Shown here one piece after another: positions 12,366 to 31,261 of a stretch of DNA of 64,000 bases (within the stretch, counting starts at the first letter, position 1; the number at the start of each line of letters is the position of its first letter). Origin of the DNA: Blastomussa wellsi (Eukaryota > Cnidaria > Anthozoa > Scleractinia > Plerogyridae). Both the position numbers and the translations under genes were made by a program. The stretch covers positions 14,905,860 to 14,969,859 of the forward strand of contig OX393571.1 of the NCBI GenBank assembly GCA_947652115.1. The letters are read 5' to 3'. The notes beneath the pieces are model-generated. The model was not told the origin of the DNA. It worked only from the letters and a program-made list of their open reading frames with translations, and ran no database searches.

Positions 12366-13711
12366 AAATTCACTTTTCAACCCAATCGAATCCAATCGAT
12401 TTTAGGTATTAGTAGCCAGTCCTCTGCTCGTTTAGAAAATGGTTAATTATAGCGATCGGCCTGGTAGAAGGTTGTTTTGCATTCTTTGCCATTTCTTTTT
12501 TCAAATATCGGATTTTCTAACACCGCATAGGAAATTCCTTCATTCAACTAATACACAAAAAACTAGTTAAAGCAAAAAATGAACAAGTCGTTGTTTGAGC
12601 ATGTTTCGTCAATATAATGAATTATTAACTTGATTCCCTGATTAATTTTGATTGACACTTACTTATGCAATTTAGCCACGTGAATACGTCAGTTTTTCTG
12701 GCAGTTCAGATATTTTAGATTCGAAGCTACGTGCATGTTTTGCTAACCTGTCTCGCTGACCCGTCTTCTGTTATTACCTGACCTGTTTTATCCGTTGCTG
12801 ACCTGTACACAGTTGTATACCGTGAAACAATCCTTCTAGACATCGTCAAAGAAGTAAGTTCTCAGTGATGTAATTCTAGCTTTAATAGTTTTACTCATGC
12901 GTTTATGAACCTATGGATCCTGTTCAGTTTCTGAAATGTATTTTGTTCTTTTCTTCAGATCGAATAATAATAATGATATACTGGAATAAATTATACGATT
13001 TGCGTAACCTAGTTGGATTACCTGTTTGGTTTGTTGGACCAATGCAGTTATTGACAATGATGAGGCCCTTGAATGACGTCACAAAGCGCAAGAAGGTTTT
13101 TCATTGCGATATGTTGCATGTTTTTAATACCCCGTGCCACCAAAGTAACAATTCACAGATCGTACTCCAAACTATTTACTTACGATTCGGCTGAAATCGA
13201 GTTTAGTGAAAATAAATACGGCCTTTCCACGTCTAAATAACATAACTGGGAAAAGTTGGCGACAAATATATGTACAAGGAAAAACATTAATGAGATCTGA
13301 CGTTATTATGACGTTCATGATAGTTGTTTTTCGGGTCCCACACGAATCGAATAAATCCGATTATTTTGCATAGCAAAAAAGACTTTCAAGCGTGAAAACG
13401 CGAAAATGCATACTGCATGCATATAAAATGCATACCCATGGTGCTGTAAATAGATTGTTAATAAATTACAAATTGCGAGGTTGTTTTTTTTTTTTCAGTA
13501 AATAGTCATTTTAAACAAACAATTACAAACACACCCACTTATTAGAAGTTCTCTCAATTCACCACTGTTCAGTTAATTAGCCGTTAATGAAGTATTCATT
13601 AGGGACGTTGTTTTGCAGCAAACCGGTCAGCCTACACAAAGCTTAGCAAAGCGTATTTGTCAGAGTAGAACACACTAAAATCTGAGTGAGGGCGATCCAA
13701 ACAACAATAAA
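12366..13711. other. intergenic upstream of the orphan gene
   Basis: AT-rich. A TATAAAA motif lies at about 13420 and T/A runs near 13485. The plus ORF 12913-13194 has no recognisable domain. The 5' untranslated region and promoter of the gene at 13712 should be in the last few hundred bases. Confidence 0.4.
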
Positions 13712-14122
13712 ATGGAGTTCGAAGATAACTACATGTATCCATCCAGCAGTGACAAACTGTGTGAAGATCAGTCACAAGCCTGCATGAATCAAGCGGCCTT
13801 TGGAAACGAGGACATGGATTTGTCAGCACCACAGAAACGGGAAATGAACCAAGTTGTTCCTGAACAGCAAAAGGAAGGCGAGGAGAGGCAAAGCCACAGG
13901 CTAAGCACCTGGCGTTATCATTGTCAAATTGAAAATGCACACTTTATTGACAAGCAATCAAAACTGACCGAGGCCGCCAAATTGCTGAGCACTGAAGAAA
14001 TGCAGTTTCTGGAAGAGGACATATTCAAACCTTTGGATATAGCTTGGATAATATCAACAAACAACAAACAACAACAACAAATAGAACCAGACGAACTTGC
14101 TGAAAATACTGAAATAAATTAG
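13712..14122 (+). CDS. uncharacterised single-exon acidic protein (136 aa)
   Basis: Open frame from an ATG with good context (AAAATGG) to TAG, 136 codons, uninterrupted. Composition is protein-like and not repeat-driven: an acidic, Gln/Glu-rich first half (residues about 1-65) and a more structured part (about 70-115) with 'ENAHFIDKQSKLTEAAKLL' and 'EEMQFLEEDIFKPLDIAWII', which looks amphipathic and helical. It ends in a Gln-rich tail. No signal peptide or membrane segment. Two AATAAA polyA signals follow at 14274 and 14292. I do not recognise the family. It could be a lineage-restricted gene or a retrocopy of a spliced one; the lack of introns fits either. Confidence 0.55.
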   Translation: MEFEDNYMYPSSSDKLCEDQSQACMNQAAFGNEDMDLSAPQKREMNQVVPEQQKEGEERQSHRLSTWRYHCQIENAHFIDKQSKLTEAAKLLSTEEMQFLEEDIFKPLDIAWIISTNNKQQQQIEPDELAENTEIN

Positions 14123-14273
14123 TATGTTTGCTCGTTTTCTTTTTTTTTTTTTGTTTTCGCCATGAACGTAATTTAAATATATCGCAATAATTGTATTACT
14201 GAATTACTAAAACACATCAATCTTGATGTATGTAAATATTGATTTGTACGACTATGTAAGGTCTTTACAATTC

Positions 14274-14297
14274 AATAAAATAGAATGAAACAATAAA
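14274..14297 (+). terminator. tandem AATAAA polyadenylation signals of the 13712 gene
   Basis: AATAAA at 14274-14279 and 14292-14297, about 150 and 170 bases after the TAG stop and in a U-rich context. This is the usual 3' end layout of an animal mRNA. Confidence 0.6.
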
Positions 14298-15004
14298 AGT
14301 ATCTAGCAGTAATTTAATTGTCTAAATTCACTGAATTGTCAACTTTTTTTTCAGTTTTCGCCCTGACAAACTTCGCTTGGCGTATTTCGAACGAGGTCTG
14401 AGGCGAGTGTTAAGGCTGGTTTAAACCAATACTGTAAACTGCCGCTAATAACCCCCCCTCCCCCACCCACCACTTAAAAGACCCCCCCCCCAGGACAGGG
14501 CGGAAAAACGCTGAAGCACCTTTTTCAAACGCTGAACTTGCCATTTTACATCAAAATTGAAAGGGTCATATTTGTGTTAACATAAGTCAAAACGCAGTAC
14601 AAAAATTTGTTCATCTTTACTAAACTTACTCAGGGATATTTGAGAAAACGATGTGTTTTTGCTGATCAAAATCTCACCTATCCCAAAGTTCAGGGCCTTA
14701 TATCATTTGAAATTTTGTTCTTTATCCCTTAAAGATCTTGTATACAAAATATTGAGCTTATATATCCATTGGCGTCCTTATAACGGGACGTCGTATTTCG
14801 TTTTTCTGCCCTGCCTCCCCCCCCCCCCCAGTTATAGGCCCATCTACCTGTAAACAACAATTATACGCCGATTATACGCCCCCACCCCTCGGATATAAGC
14901 CCCCTCTGGCTTTTCCTTTTTTGATTGACATTAATTCGATTAATTATGACGCTTTGAAGATCAATTAAAAACCAGTAAATGCAAATTTTAGTTGACCAGC
15001 ACTG
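14298..15004. other. intergenic, C-rich runs, no gene
   Basis: Holds C-runs at about 14453-14493 and 14816-14829 and a diverged 'TATAAGCCCC' motif repeated several times to about 15190. ORF 14653-14853 crosses these and is not protein-like. Confidence 0.4.
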
Positions 15005-15120
15005 CCATAGCTAGTCTCCTACGCAGCCGTTATTAGGGGATTGCGTTACACTTGTCCCCACTAACGCAAGTGGTAAAGCAATCCCCTAATAACGCCTGCG
15101 TAGGAGGCTATGCCATAGCT
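15005..15120. mobile_element. fold-back MITE (CTCCTACGCAG type), copy 1
   Basis: Inverted arms: TAGTCTCCTACGCAGCCGTT then ATTAGGGGATT on the left, and AATCCCCTAATAACGCCTGC then GTAGGAGGCTA on the right, with a short loop that itself contains an ACGCAAGTG inverted pair. A shorter member occurs at 38628-38678. Confidence 0.8.
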
Positions 15121-15237
15121 GGTTTCGAAGCAGTTTTTCTATTCCGGTTATATAAAGGCCCCTGGGATACAAGCCCCTCCGTAAATAAGCTCTCCTAAAA
15201 CACCTTACGAAGTTGTATAAACCCAGGGTTTATATAA

Positions 15238-15588
15238 AGTATTTTCACACACGTGGCAAGCGGCCATATTGGATTACTGAAACAAAAGATGATATTCGCC
15301 ATTTTCGCATTGCCCATAATTCACCTTGCTTACCCCTCAAAATTTTGCATAAGTATTGTCTTCAGATTCTCTTGGGACGACTGTAATACTCAGGAGAATT
15401 GGGAAACAAAGGTTATGCAAAATTTTGAGGGGCAAACAAGGTGTATTATGGGCAATGCGAAAATGGTCAATTTTCATAACAATAGAGTTCAATTCCCGGA
15501 GGATTGCTTTGGGACACCAATGTGGCCGCAGTTTCTTTGCTTTGGGACATGCACCAATATGGCCGCCGTGACGTCATGTGAAAACACT
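15238..15588. mobile_element. MITE with two nested sets of inverted repeats
   Basis: The outer ends AGTATTTTCACACACGTGGC and, in reverse, AGTGTTTTCACATGACGTCA both run into GCGGCCATATTGG. Inside is a second inverted pair: CATTTTCGCATTGCCCATAA to CTCAAAATTTTGCATAA on the left, mirrored at about 15413-15466. ORF 15253-15663 runs across this element and is not a gene. Confidence 0.8.
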
Positions 15589-15606
15589 CAAAACGGCGGT
15601 TTGCGG

Positions 15607-16198
15607 TATTCCAACACAGGTAGCCCAAGCTCCTTTGGGAACCGTCAACATGACATTGCGTAACAACGTTATTATAAGAATTTGTATGGGAATATGGCGA
15701 TCGTAGAAAATAGTTCAAAATAAGGAGAAAAATAATAAAATCGACACGACATTCATGTAAAACAGGCTTTACTTTCTTTTTTACTTTAGTTAGTCATATT
15801 TTAAATTATAGAAGATTAATCTGTATACGTAGTTTTTCGTAATAAGTTGTAGCTTTTATATTAAATTATTATTGCCTGATGTATTTTACCGTGTTTAAAT
15901 AAAGACGATGATGATGATGATGATGATGTTGTGTGTATAACTTGTGTTTTATGGCGTTTCAGAGCCATTCGTATATGGAGAGGAATACAGAGGACCTGGA
16001 ATTGCTTTGAAACACCTCCAAACGCCATAAAAACAAGATATACACACAGCAGTACAGGTTTGTCGATTTTATTATTTTTTTCTCCTCATTTTGAACTATT
16101 TTGTACAATCATTATATCCCCATACAAACTCTTATAATAACGCCGTTTCGCAATGTACGTCATGTTGACGGTTCCTAAAGGAGCTTGGGCTATTCCAA
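15607..16198. mobile_element. large fold-back element with about 140-bp arms
   Basis: The left arm 15607-15750 and right arm 16058-16198 are inverted copies ('AGCCCAAGCTCCTTTGGGAA', 'GTCAACATGAC', 'TAGTTCAAAATAAGGAGAAA', 'AATAAAATCGAC'). The loop of about 300 bp contains a second inverted pair (TGTGTGTATAACTTGTGTTT near 15929, mirrored near 16040) and a (GAT)n run near 15907. Non-coding. Confidence 0.8.
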
Positions 16199-16260
16199 GT
16201 GTGCACACATACAATCTGAGTCGTAGAAACTCGGAGTCTTGTTACGTCCCCAGATCGGCC

Positions 16261-16279
16261 TAACCCTAACCCTAACCCT
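16261..16279. repeat. short telomere-like (TAACCC)n tract
   Basis: Three TAACCC units. This is too short to be a telomere; it may be an interstitial insertion from repair or chance. Confidence 0.6.
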
Positions 16280-16406
16280 TTTTAAAACTTCGCTGCATGG
16301 GAATAATTATTTCAAGTAGATCATAAATTAAAGCACTGTAACATTTCAACATTTTATCTTATATAGTAGTTCAAATTATATGATTTTTCTCTTTTCGTAA
16401 CGTATT

Positions 16407-17716
16407 TCACGCCAGACCGCATACAGGTTTGAAGTGCTGAGATTTCAGCTCGGCTTCCAAAATTAACCTTATTTGGCGTTTGTGATTACTTGACGAGAGT
16501 TTTGACCAACCCCGTTCCCAGGGTCTCTGATCTTCTCGCCTTCCCAGAGCGAGAGAGGAGGGGCCGGGAAGATGAGAGACCCCGGGAACGAGGTTGTGTT
16601 CTGACCTGCAGTTGTGAAGTGGTGTCAAATTCCTTGGCCTAGCTGTAACAATAAGTCTCGCTCTAAATCCACGCCCTGCAACAGCATGATCTGAATGGAA
16701 CACAATCTTTAGACACCCGTCAGGGGAGATGACATCACTTGGTTCTTTTCCACCACAAAACCTCCCAATGGAATTGTAAGAACAACTGAAAAATGACACC
16801 AGAATATTAGTATTAAAAGGGAGACTGACTGCCTTAGCTGCAGTTATCTGACAGCTGAGCTAAAGGGGGGGAAGGGGGGAGAGGGGGGAGTTGGGGAGGG
16901 GGGAGGGGTTCAAATCCGTTACCCACCGATTTCCCATCGTATGGGTGTCTGACCTAAATCCCAGTCCGACTCCCAGTGTTTGTTACAAATTTCCCAGTCC
17001 TAGTCACCCAAATTCTATTTTTCCCAGTGTAAACACTACCAAATTTTACCTCCAGGAAGGCCCCTCCTAAAACGATGTCGTCACAACGATGCTAAGCTCG
17101 CTTTTCGCGTCGTTTAGTTTTCTGCATATTTTGCGAAATTATGCATGCCCTGTACAGCGACTGTTCGTAAAGGAGAGTTTCTAACTGGCCCTTAATTCTT
17201 TTCTGAGCTCCGCTCCAGCCGGGTTAAAGAAGAAACCACTGCAGAAACAGCGTTCTGTACATTTTAAGACCTTATTCGTCCCCACCATATTGACTATGAA
17301 AGCACGCCTTCTGTGACAAGCCAAGTTGCGTCACTCACAAAATGGCCAAAAAGAGTTTTGAAGAGAAAATTAACAATTATGGTAAAAATGCCATTCAAAG
17401 TTATCGCTTGTACTTATAACTCAGCTAAGTGATAATTCTTTACAACTTACCTTACAAAAATTTCAATATAATCATTGCAACAAGTCGGCATTTCGCCGGC
17501 AACGTCGAATCCAAACCACGAGACCTGAATGATGTTCGGTTCAATGTCGTCAAACTCCGCTACAAATGTACAGTCCAAATTATGCTTATAATATTCATTG
17601 CCGTCCTTCGGGAGAGATATCATCCCTCCCCAGGACATTTTTTTGTTGCAATTTTCAGACTCGCAAAGTGAGAGTACAACAACATAAATGCAACATAAAC
17701 TTGCTCTCAAACACAT
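16407..17716 (-). CDS. secreted CUB-domain protein (2 exons seen)
   Basis: Exon 1, 17451-17716 (ATG 17716-17714), encodes a hydrophobic signal peptide (MCLRASLCCIYVVVLSLC) and the first half of a CUB domain. Exon 2 starts at 16785 after TTTTTCAG, in phase. The CUB cysteines are present: 'NCNKK', 'LDCTF', 'TCCNDYIEIF' and 'GRFCGGKEP', followed by 'LKIVFHSDHAVAGRGFRARL', the typical last strand. CUB domains mediate extracellular protein and carbohydrate binding. The 3' end is uncertain. A good donor (CAG/GTCAGA at 16606/16605) would end exon 2 after 180 bp with later exons not found. Otherwise the frame stays open through a MITE to TGA at 16409-16407, giving 214 aa. The intron is about 660 bp. 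The gene starts about 80 bp from MMACHC, divergently. Confidence 0.72.
16507..16596. mobile_element. palindromic GTTCCCAGGGTCTCTC-type MITE
   Basis: Inverted arms: AACCCCGTTCCCAGGGTCTC then TGATCTTC on the left, and GAAGATGAGAGACCCCGGGA then ACGAGGTT on the right. Related shorter copies lie at 36197-36243 and 39962-40012. It lies immediately 3' of the CUB exon-2 donor candidate, inside the read-through frame. Confidence 0.8.
16865..16908 (+). other. G-quadruplex-capable G-rich tract
   Basis: At least five runs of four or more G separated by short A/T spacers within about 44 bp, in the CUB intron. Sequence alone supports G4-forming potential on the plus strand. Confidence 0.6.
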
Positions 17717-17797
17717 CTTCAATTTTCGCGGGCAAAATCGCGTTCCGCGTTTAACTCGCGGAATGGGGAGGAGAGACTGGTATCTACAACGCTGGAG
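17717..17797. promoter_or_regulatory. short bidirectional CUB/MMACHC promoter region
   Basis: The minus-strand CUB start codon (17716) and the plus-strand MMACHC start codon (17798, or 17807) are only about 81-90 bp apart. The gap is GC-richer than its surroundings (CGCGGGCAAAATCGCGTTCC, AACTCGCGG) and has no TATA box, as is usual for bidirectional housekeeping promoters. Transcription start sites are not visible. Confidence 0.55.
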
Positions 17798-20100
17798 ATG
17801 TTCAAAATGGCGGATGTTTTTGCAGAAAACGTAGTTTTCAAAGTTCGCGAGATTTTGTCCCCGAATGGATTAGAATCGCACCCTTTCAAGGTAACGAGCT
17901 ATTTGAAGCAGCTAACAGTGTACTTTAGGGAATTTGGTTTGAGTGATAGGGTAGTTACTGTTTAGAATCTTGACAGATCTTTGAAAAGATTTTACTTTCT
18001 GCGCGATCCGTTGTTACATTTGTAAAAGCAGTTAAAAGATGAAAATGTGAGTAATAGTGAACGCGGTTCTGTTTGTTATTTTTCTTATAAAGAGATCTTA
18101 CTTTTCTCCAATTGATTTATGCATTACAGGTGTGAAATATGTTGCTCACAATTTAATATCTATCAAATCTTAATCGAAGCGAGGAATTCGCACAGAATCT
18201 CATTTTCCAGTCGGGAGTTCAGCGAGATAAGAAACAAAAAGCTAATTAGCTATGCAGGCAGCTGTCTATGAGTGCGTTAATTGATTCAACCGTCAAATCA
18301 GAGAAATCGAGGCTTGTTTTGACTACACGCGCGTCTACCTAAATTCTTGCACGTAAATGTGATCATGCAGATTCAGTGTTTATAATCAACGGGGTTCCCT
18401 TCGATCACGTTTTTGCCTTGCTTCCAGTATTTTTAAAATCTAATAAAAAGACAAGATTACGAGGTACCCAATTTACAAATACAGAATTACAAACAGCCAT
18501 TTACAAGGTTAAAAAGCTAAGTCCTCATTAGGGTTTGGAAAAACCCTGATGATGGCTTAGTTAAATTGAAAACATTAACTTTTTATTATGATCAAACAAC
18601 TACGTTTGAGACTTGGAATGAGTGATACTCATAAATCTACATGTTATGAAGAAAGCCGCTTAAGACTCTATTTTCATCAAATTTATAATCCTTCCATGCA
18701 TTTGTTTTTGTTGCAAGATAAACAGCTTAGTTTAGGTTAACCTTTGGACACTGTGCTTTTGTGTTGTTCAGGTAAGGCAGTGACCCTCGGTGTGTGTTCA
18801 GTCTCCAGAAAAAAAACAATCAAGTATTCAAAATTTGGAAGCAAAGTTTATAATTTAATTTCACCTTGCAATAAGTACCCTCATCAAATTAATGCCCTCT
18901 TTATTCAAGAACAACACCTTTTAAGAGCTACATGTACTTTAGGCAAAGTCTGCTTTTGAACCAAGTGGCACATCACACCAGTGCATATCTCCAACTTTTC
19001 TTTAGCATATTTAGAGATTAGGAGTATTTCTAATCTTCCCTGGATAGGATGCAAGTCCATTGCAGTTGATGAGTAGAGACCTGCTGCTATGACTTCATAA
19101 AAAAGTCTGCATACGAGCCTAGTGACCCATCAGGCTGGAGCTCATACTGGTTTCCTCAGCGCAAAGCGACAGAGAGTATTTCTACTCCCCCCTGGATGGG
19201 ATGCTAGTCCATTGCATGGTTACCCCCAGCAGTAAATTTACTGGTATCCATTTACACACCTGGGAGAAGCGAGGCACTGAGAGAGTAAAGTGTTTTTCCC
19301 AAGAACACAGTGCAGTATCCCGGACAGGGCTCGAACCTGGACCGTCCAGAGTCCCGTGCACTAACCATTAGGCCTCCCATGTTGCTTCATAAAATCAATG
19401 CTAATCTGTTTACTCATCCTATACACAGATTGGCTGGTACAATGATCAACTGGTCCACAAAGCGTTCAACCTACCCCACCCATATGACACACTTGCACTT
19501 GTCATCATCAGTACCCCCCAGATGTTCGACAATGGATTCAAGCCATTCATCAAGGAGACGTCTTGTATTGGAGGGCAAGATCCCCTTGATGAATTCATGG
19601 CCCATGTCTTTGCAAAAGTCAAGTCAGAATTTCCTCAGCATGAGATCGAAGTTATCCATGATTTTGAGATGCATCCAACCAGGAGACCAAAAGTTTTAGT
19701 CCAAACTGCGGCACATGTTGCAGGCGCAGCTTATTACTACCAACGCAGTAGTGTTTCTACTGATCCCTGGGACGAGAAAATAAAGATCTGCGGCGTAAGC
19801 GTGCATGCCAAGTTTGGGGGCTGGTTTGCAATCAGGGGTGTGCTCATTTTCAAGGACATTTTGGTGCCCAACCTGCCGAAAAAAGAACCAATGGATGTTG
19901 TGCAAGGGGATGAGAAGCGAATCGAGCTTCTCGAAAAGTTCAATTTCCATTGGAAAGATTGGAGTTTTAGAGACATTGTTCCCACAGATTTAAAGTATTC
20001 TGAAGAACAGAAGAAATACTTTGCTACCTTACCAGCTGATCGAAAGCAGCTTCTTGATTCATACAGAAACAATGATGGTGCTCCAGTAGAATTACTTTGA
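17798..20100 (+). CDS. MMACHC: MMACHC, cobalamin trafficking and processing protein
   Basis: Exon 1 is 17798-17890 (ATG 17798, with an in-frame alternative ATG at 17807). Exon 2 is 19429-20100 (TGA), joined in phase 0. Product 254 aa against 282 in human; the Pro/Ser-rich vertebrate tail is absent. The protein decyanates or dealkylates incoming cobalamins with glutathione and FAD and passes B12 to MMADHC in the cytosol. Visible landmarks: 'HPFKIGWYND' across the exon joint, 'HPTRRPKVLVQTAAHVAGAA' then 'YYYQR' with His127 (human His122), 'HAKFGGWFAIRG' with Arg167 (human Arg161), and 'FNFHWKDWSFRD'. These are the family's most conserved blocks and nothing essential looks lost. The intron is 1.5 kb and has a SINE just before exon 2. 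Confidence 0.96.
18500..18565. repeat. small imperfect hairpin in MMACHC intron
   Basis: GCTAAGTCCTCATTAGGGTT then TGGAA, then AAACCCTGATGATGGCTTAG: an imperfect inverted repeat of about 20 bp with a five-base loop. Probably a MITE remnant. Confidence 0.5.
19131..19382 (-). mobile_element. tRNA-type SINE, copy 1 (minus orientation)
   Basis: Read on the minus strand it opens with an A-box-like GGCCTAATGGTTAGTGCACG and a B-box GGTTCGAGCCC. Next come a conserved central part ('TTCTTGGGAAAAACACTTTA', 'CCAGGTGTGTAAATGGATAC') and a tail with 'ATCCCATCCAGGGGGGAGTA'. The same layout occurs at 23396-23625, 36880-37112 and 54226-54455. The central block resembles the domain shared by many metazoan SINEs. 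It lies in the MMACHC intron. Confidence 0.8.
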
Positions 20101-20593
20101 CATCAAGTTTTTAAATTTCATTTCTGGTAGCAAGACTTACTAATAGAAAGAGTAGCCTACGTGCAGCAGAGGAACCACCAGACAGTTGCTTGAGGAAAAG
20201 CTGCTTTATTGTTGACTAATGGAAGTTAGAATTTCCAATTGATTGTCCAGTCTATCCAATGTGTTACTTTAACGTGGACTCCCCACAGACACGATATCCA
20301 TCGGTTAAGTGACAGATCCGCCATTGATTACGTTGTGGCTCAGTTTTCCCCTTGGTATAATTTGGTATTTTCCCTTCGTCTCGTGAATGGTAATGAATGA
20401 TAATGAATATATTAATTTTTGTACATCAATGAAAAAGACCAAGTTATACCAAGGCTAAAATTGAGCTACAACATATAAATATTTTTATAACTATAATTTT
20501 AGTTAAATCTAACTAATTATTAATACTTAATTTCTCTACCAAGATTATCTTGATGGTAACCAATCACAGACAATAATTAAAATGTTCCTATAA

Positions 20594-21128
20594 TTTAAAG
20601 GGAACCTTGGCTCTTGAACCAAGTTGACGTTAAGTAGTCTGAAATAATGTCTAAATTCCAAATTTTACCTGACAAGGGAGATATAACATTTCATAATGAT
20701 AAAAACGGAAAAGATTATCACTTTTAAAATTCCCATGTGCCACCATGTTGAATTTTATGACATCAGTGCGTTTTCCATATTGTTATGAATGAGAGCTTCT
20801 TTTGTGTGAAACAATAGGAAAACGGACTGACGTCATAAAATACAAAATGGCAGCACACAGGAAATTTAAAAGCGAGAATCTTTTTCTCGCTTTATGAGTA
20901 TGAAATGTTGCATCTCCCTCATACAGTAAAATTTGTCATTTAAACACTATTTTAGACAGCTAAAATGGCCCTAGTCAGCCTCCGCCATTTTCGATGCCAT
21001 CAAAATTATGGAAATTGTATGGTGTATGGAAGTGTTTAAATGCAAAATTTAGCAATTTTCTCAGTGATCTCTTTCGTTTCGTCACACTCAGTGTAAAATA
21101 TAATACTGAACTCTGGCATGTAAACAAT

Positions 21129-21159
<31 letters not shown>

Positions 21160-21195
21160 CATCAACTTGTTTCAAGAGCCGAGGTTCCCTTTAAA
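20594..21195. mobile_element. composite fold-back MITE carrying a second MITE
   Basis: The ends TTTAAAGGGAACCTTGGCTC and, in reverse, TTTAAAGGGAACCTCGGCTC define an inverted-repeat element. Its arms continue through 'AGGGAGATATAACATTTCAT' and 'TGACATCAGTGCGTTTTCC' to a short loop near 20790. The right arm is interrupted at 20961-21159 by a GGGCCC-type MITE, so that family moved more recently than this one. Confidence 0.8.
20961..21159. mobile_element. GGGCCCTAGTCAGCC-type MITE, copy 2 (nested)
   Basis: Ends TGGCCCTAGTCAGCCTCC and '..GGCTGACTAGGGCCCTTTAA'. The interior ('CCATTTTCGATGCCATCAAA', 'GGAAATTGTATGGTG', 'AACAAAGGTGTGGC') matches copies 1 and 3. It sits inside the right arm of the 20594-21195 element. 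Confidence 0.85.
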
Positions 21196-22318
21196 TTATT
21201 TCACATGATGCCATCTCTTACAATTATGCAAATCTCAATGCTTTCAGGTCCCAAACTTCAATCCCATGCAGTGAATTAAAATCACACCACTTATCACAAT
21301 GCACCCATGGCTCTTTGGCCACTTTACTATAAACTTTGCCTATAAAGTGAAAAATTAATGTTTTCTATTAGTTACAAGATTTACACAATTCCAAAGTTTG
21401 AGATGTCTAGTGTTAAAATAATATTGATGATTTTACAAGACCTCAAAGTTGTTCAGTTTGCTTTCATTTAGGTGCAAATGTCTGTTCATGCTGCCAGAGT
21501 TTCTTGTATCTTTATTTTTATTATCAGTTTATTATCTTGTACAGTGGTAAAAAGCATTTTAAAGAAAGAAAAAGTAAAGAAACATTTTTTTCACTTCATA
21601 GGCACTTTAAAATATCACACATTTTTATGAAAACAAAAAGTTGCCAGACCTGTATCAGAATATTAGTTAACTTTTTTTAGCCAAATCTTAGAACAATAAA
21701 TATTGTACTTACTGTGTGTACAAAAGAAAAAATATACATATATTTTTCACTTCAGTAAATACATTTTATAAAGGTGAGCCATATATTGATTTAACTGTCA
21801 GTAATAGCAAAAAATAATATTGCACTAATGAAAATAAGGATATATTGCATATTCAGAGAATTTTAGTACAGGCAGTTAACAAATTGATAACAACAACAAG
21901 GTTTATTGAACTGCAACTGTACAGGGCTGCAAACAACAGATGTCCGATGAAATCCCAAATGTGCAGGTCGGACAGAATGTCCTAGCATTTTTTATGCCTT
22001 CCAATGTTAACGCCAATATTTGGTGTTGATAACACATTATCGAGCATTGCAGGGTTTGTAAGGGTCCTTGAAAACCTGGAAAGTCCTGGAATTTTATTAT
22101 GCATTTAATGTGAATTTTGAAGTCCTGGAAAATTCGATGAGTCCTGAAAAAGGCCTGGAAAAGTCCTGGAAATTTGTCTGTGAAAAGAGGTATGAACCCC
22201 GTGTAATATGATGCTCTTACCCCACTGCAGTTTTGTCCGATCAAATACCAGAACTGACTTGGTTGGACACTTCCTTTTCCTTTCATGGGAAAATAATAAT
22301 TTGCAGCCCCGCTGCATA
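21196..22318. other. intergenic between convergent MMACHC and PGM, repeat-like
   Basis: AT-rich. At 22045-22170 a short 'AAGTCCTGGAAA' motif recurs several times as a degenerate repeat. ORFs 21903-22352 and 22105-22449 run through this and are not convincing genes. Confidence 0.4.
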
Positions 22319-22574
22319 ATCCACCGTAAGAAAAAGGATGGCGGCTGTACACATGTTAATTTTACCACAATACCTTGCGAACCAAAAAAAGCCCACTGGG
22401 CATATAGAAAGGTATGGTTTAATGGAAGACATTCCTGTACTGACATCATTGCTCTTGCCGAGTTTGAATGACTTACAACTTGTTCTTTGTGTTTTTATAC
22501 ACTCTTTTAGGGTTTTCGCGGGTAAAGCATTATCGTCATATTATATTGTCGCCATCTTTTTCCTTACGGTGGAT
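22319..22574. mobile_element. MITE with 24-bp inverted ends
   Basis: ATCCACCGTAAGAAAAAGGA then TGGCGG at the left is mirrored by CGCCATC then TTTTTCCTTACGGTGGAT at the right. About 255 bp. The plus-strand ORF 22338-22670 starts in the left end and runs out of the right end, so it is not treated as a gene. Confidence 0.7.
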
Positions 22575-22661
22575 TGTTCATTAATTTTGCAATATAAACC
22601 AAGGAAACTAAATGTCAATTCTTTTATATGTAGTTTCCAGACCCACAATACCTTCTTCACA

Positions 22662-22667
22662 TTTATT
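22662..22667 (-). terminator. polyadenylation signal AATAAA of phosphoglucomutase
   Basis: AATAAA on the minus strand starts about 26 bases after the TGA stop (22695-22693). That would give a very short 3' UTR; later signals may be used instead. Confidence 0.4.
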
Positions 22668-22692
22668 TAAAAACATAAACAGCAAAATGATG

Positions 22693-31261
<8,569 letters not shown>

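Noticed and set aside
15253..15718. 136-codon plus-strand ORF and its minus-strand shadow
   Set aside because: They run across a MITE and into the arm of the fold-back element; the reading frame follows the inverted repeats.
16261..16279. Telomere end
   Set aside because: Only three TAACCC units, with genes and repeats continuing on both sides.
22338..22670. 110-codon plus-strand ORF starting MAAVHMLILPQYL
   Set aside because: It begins inside one inverted end of a MITE and leaves through the other; no donor or homolog seen.
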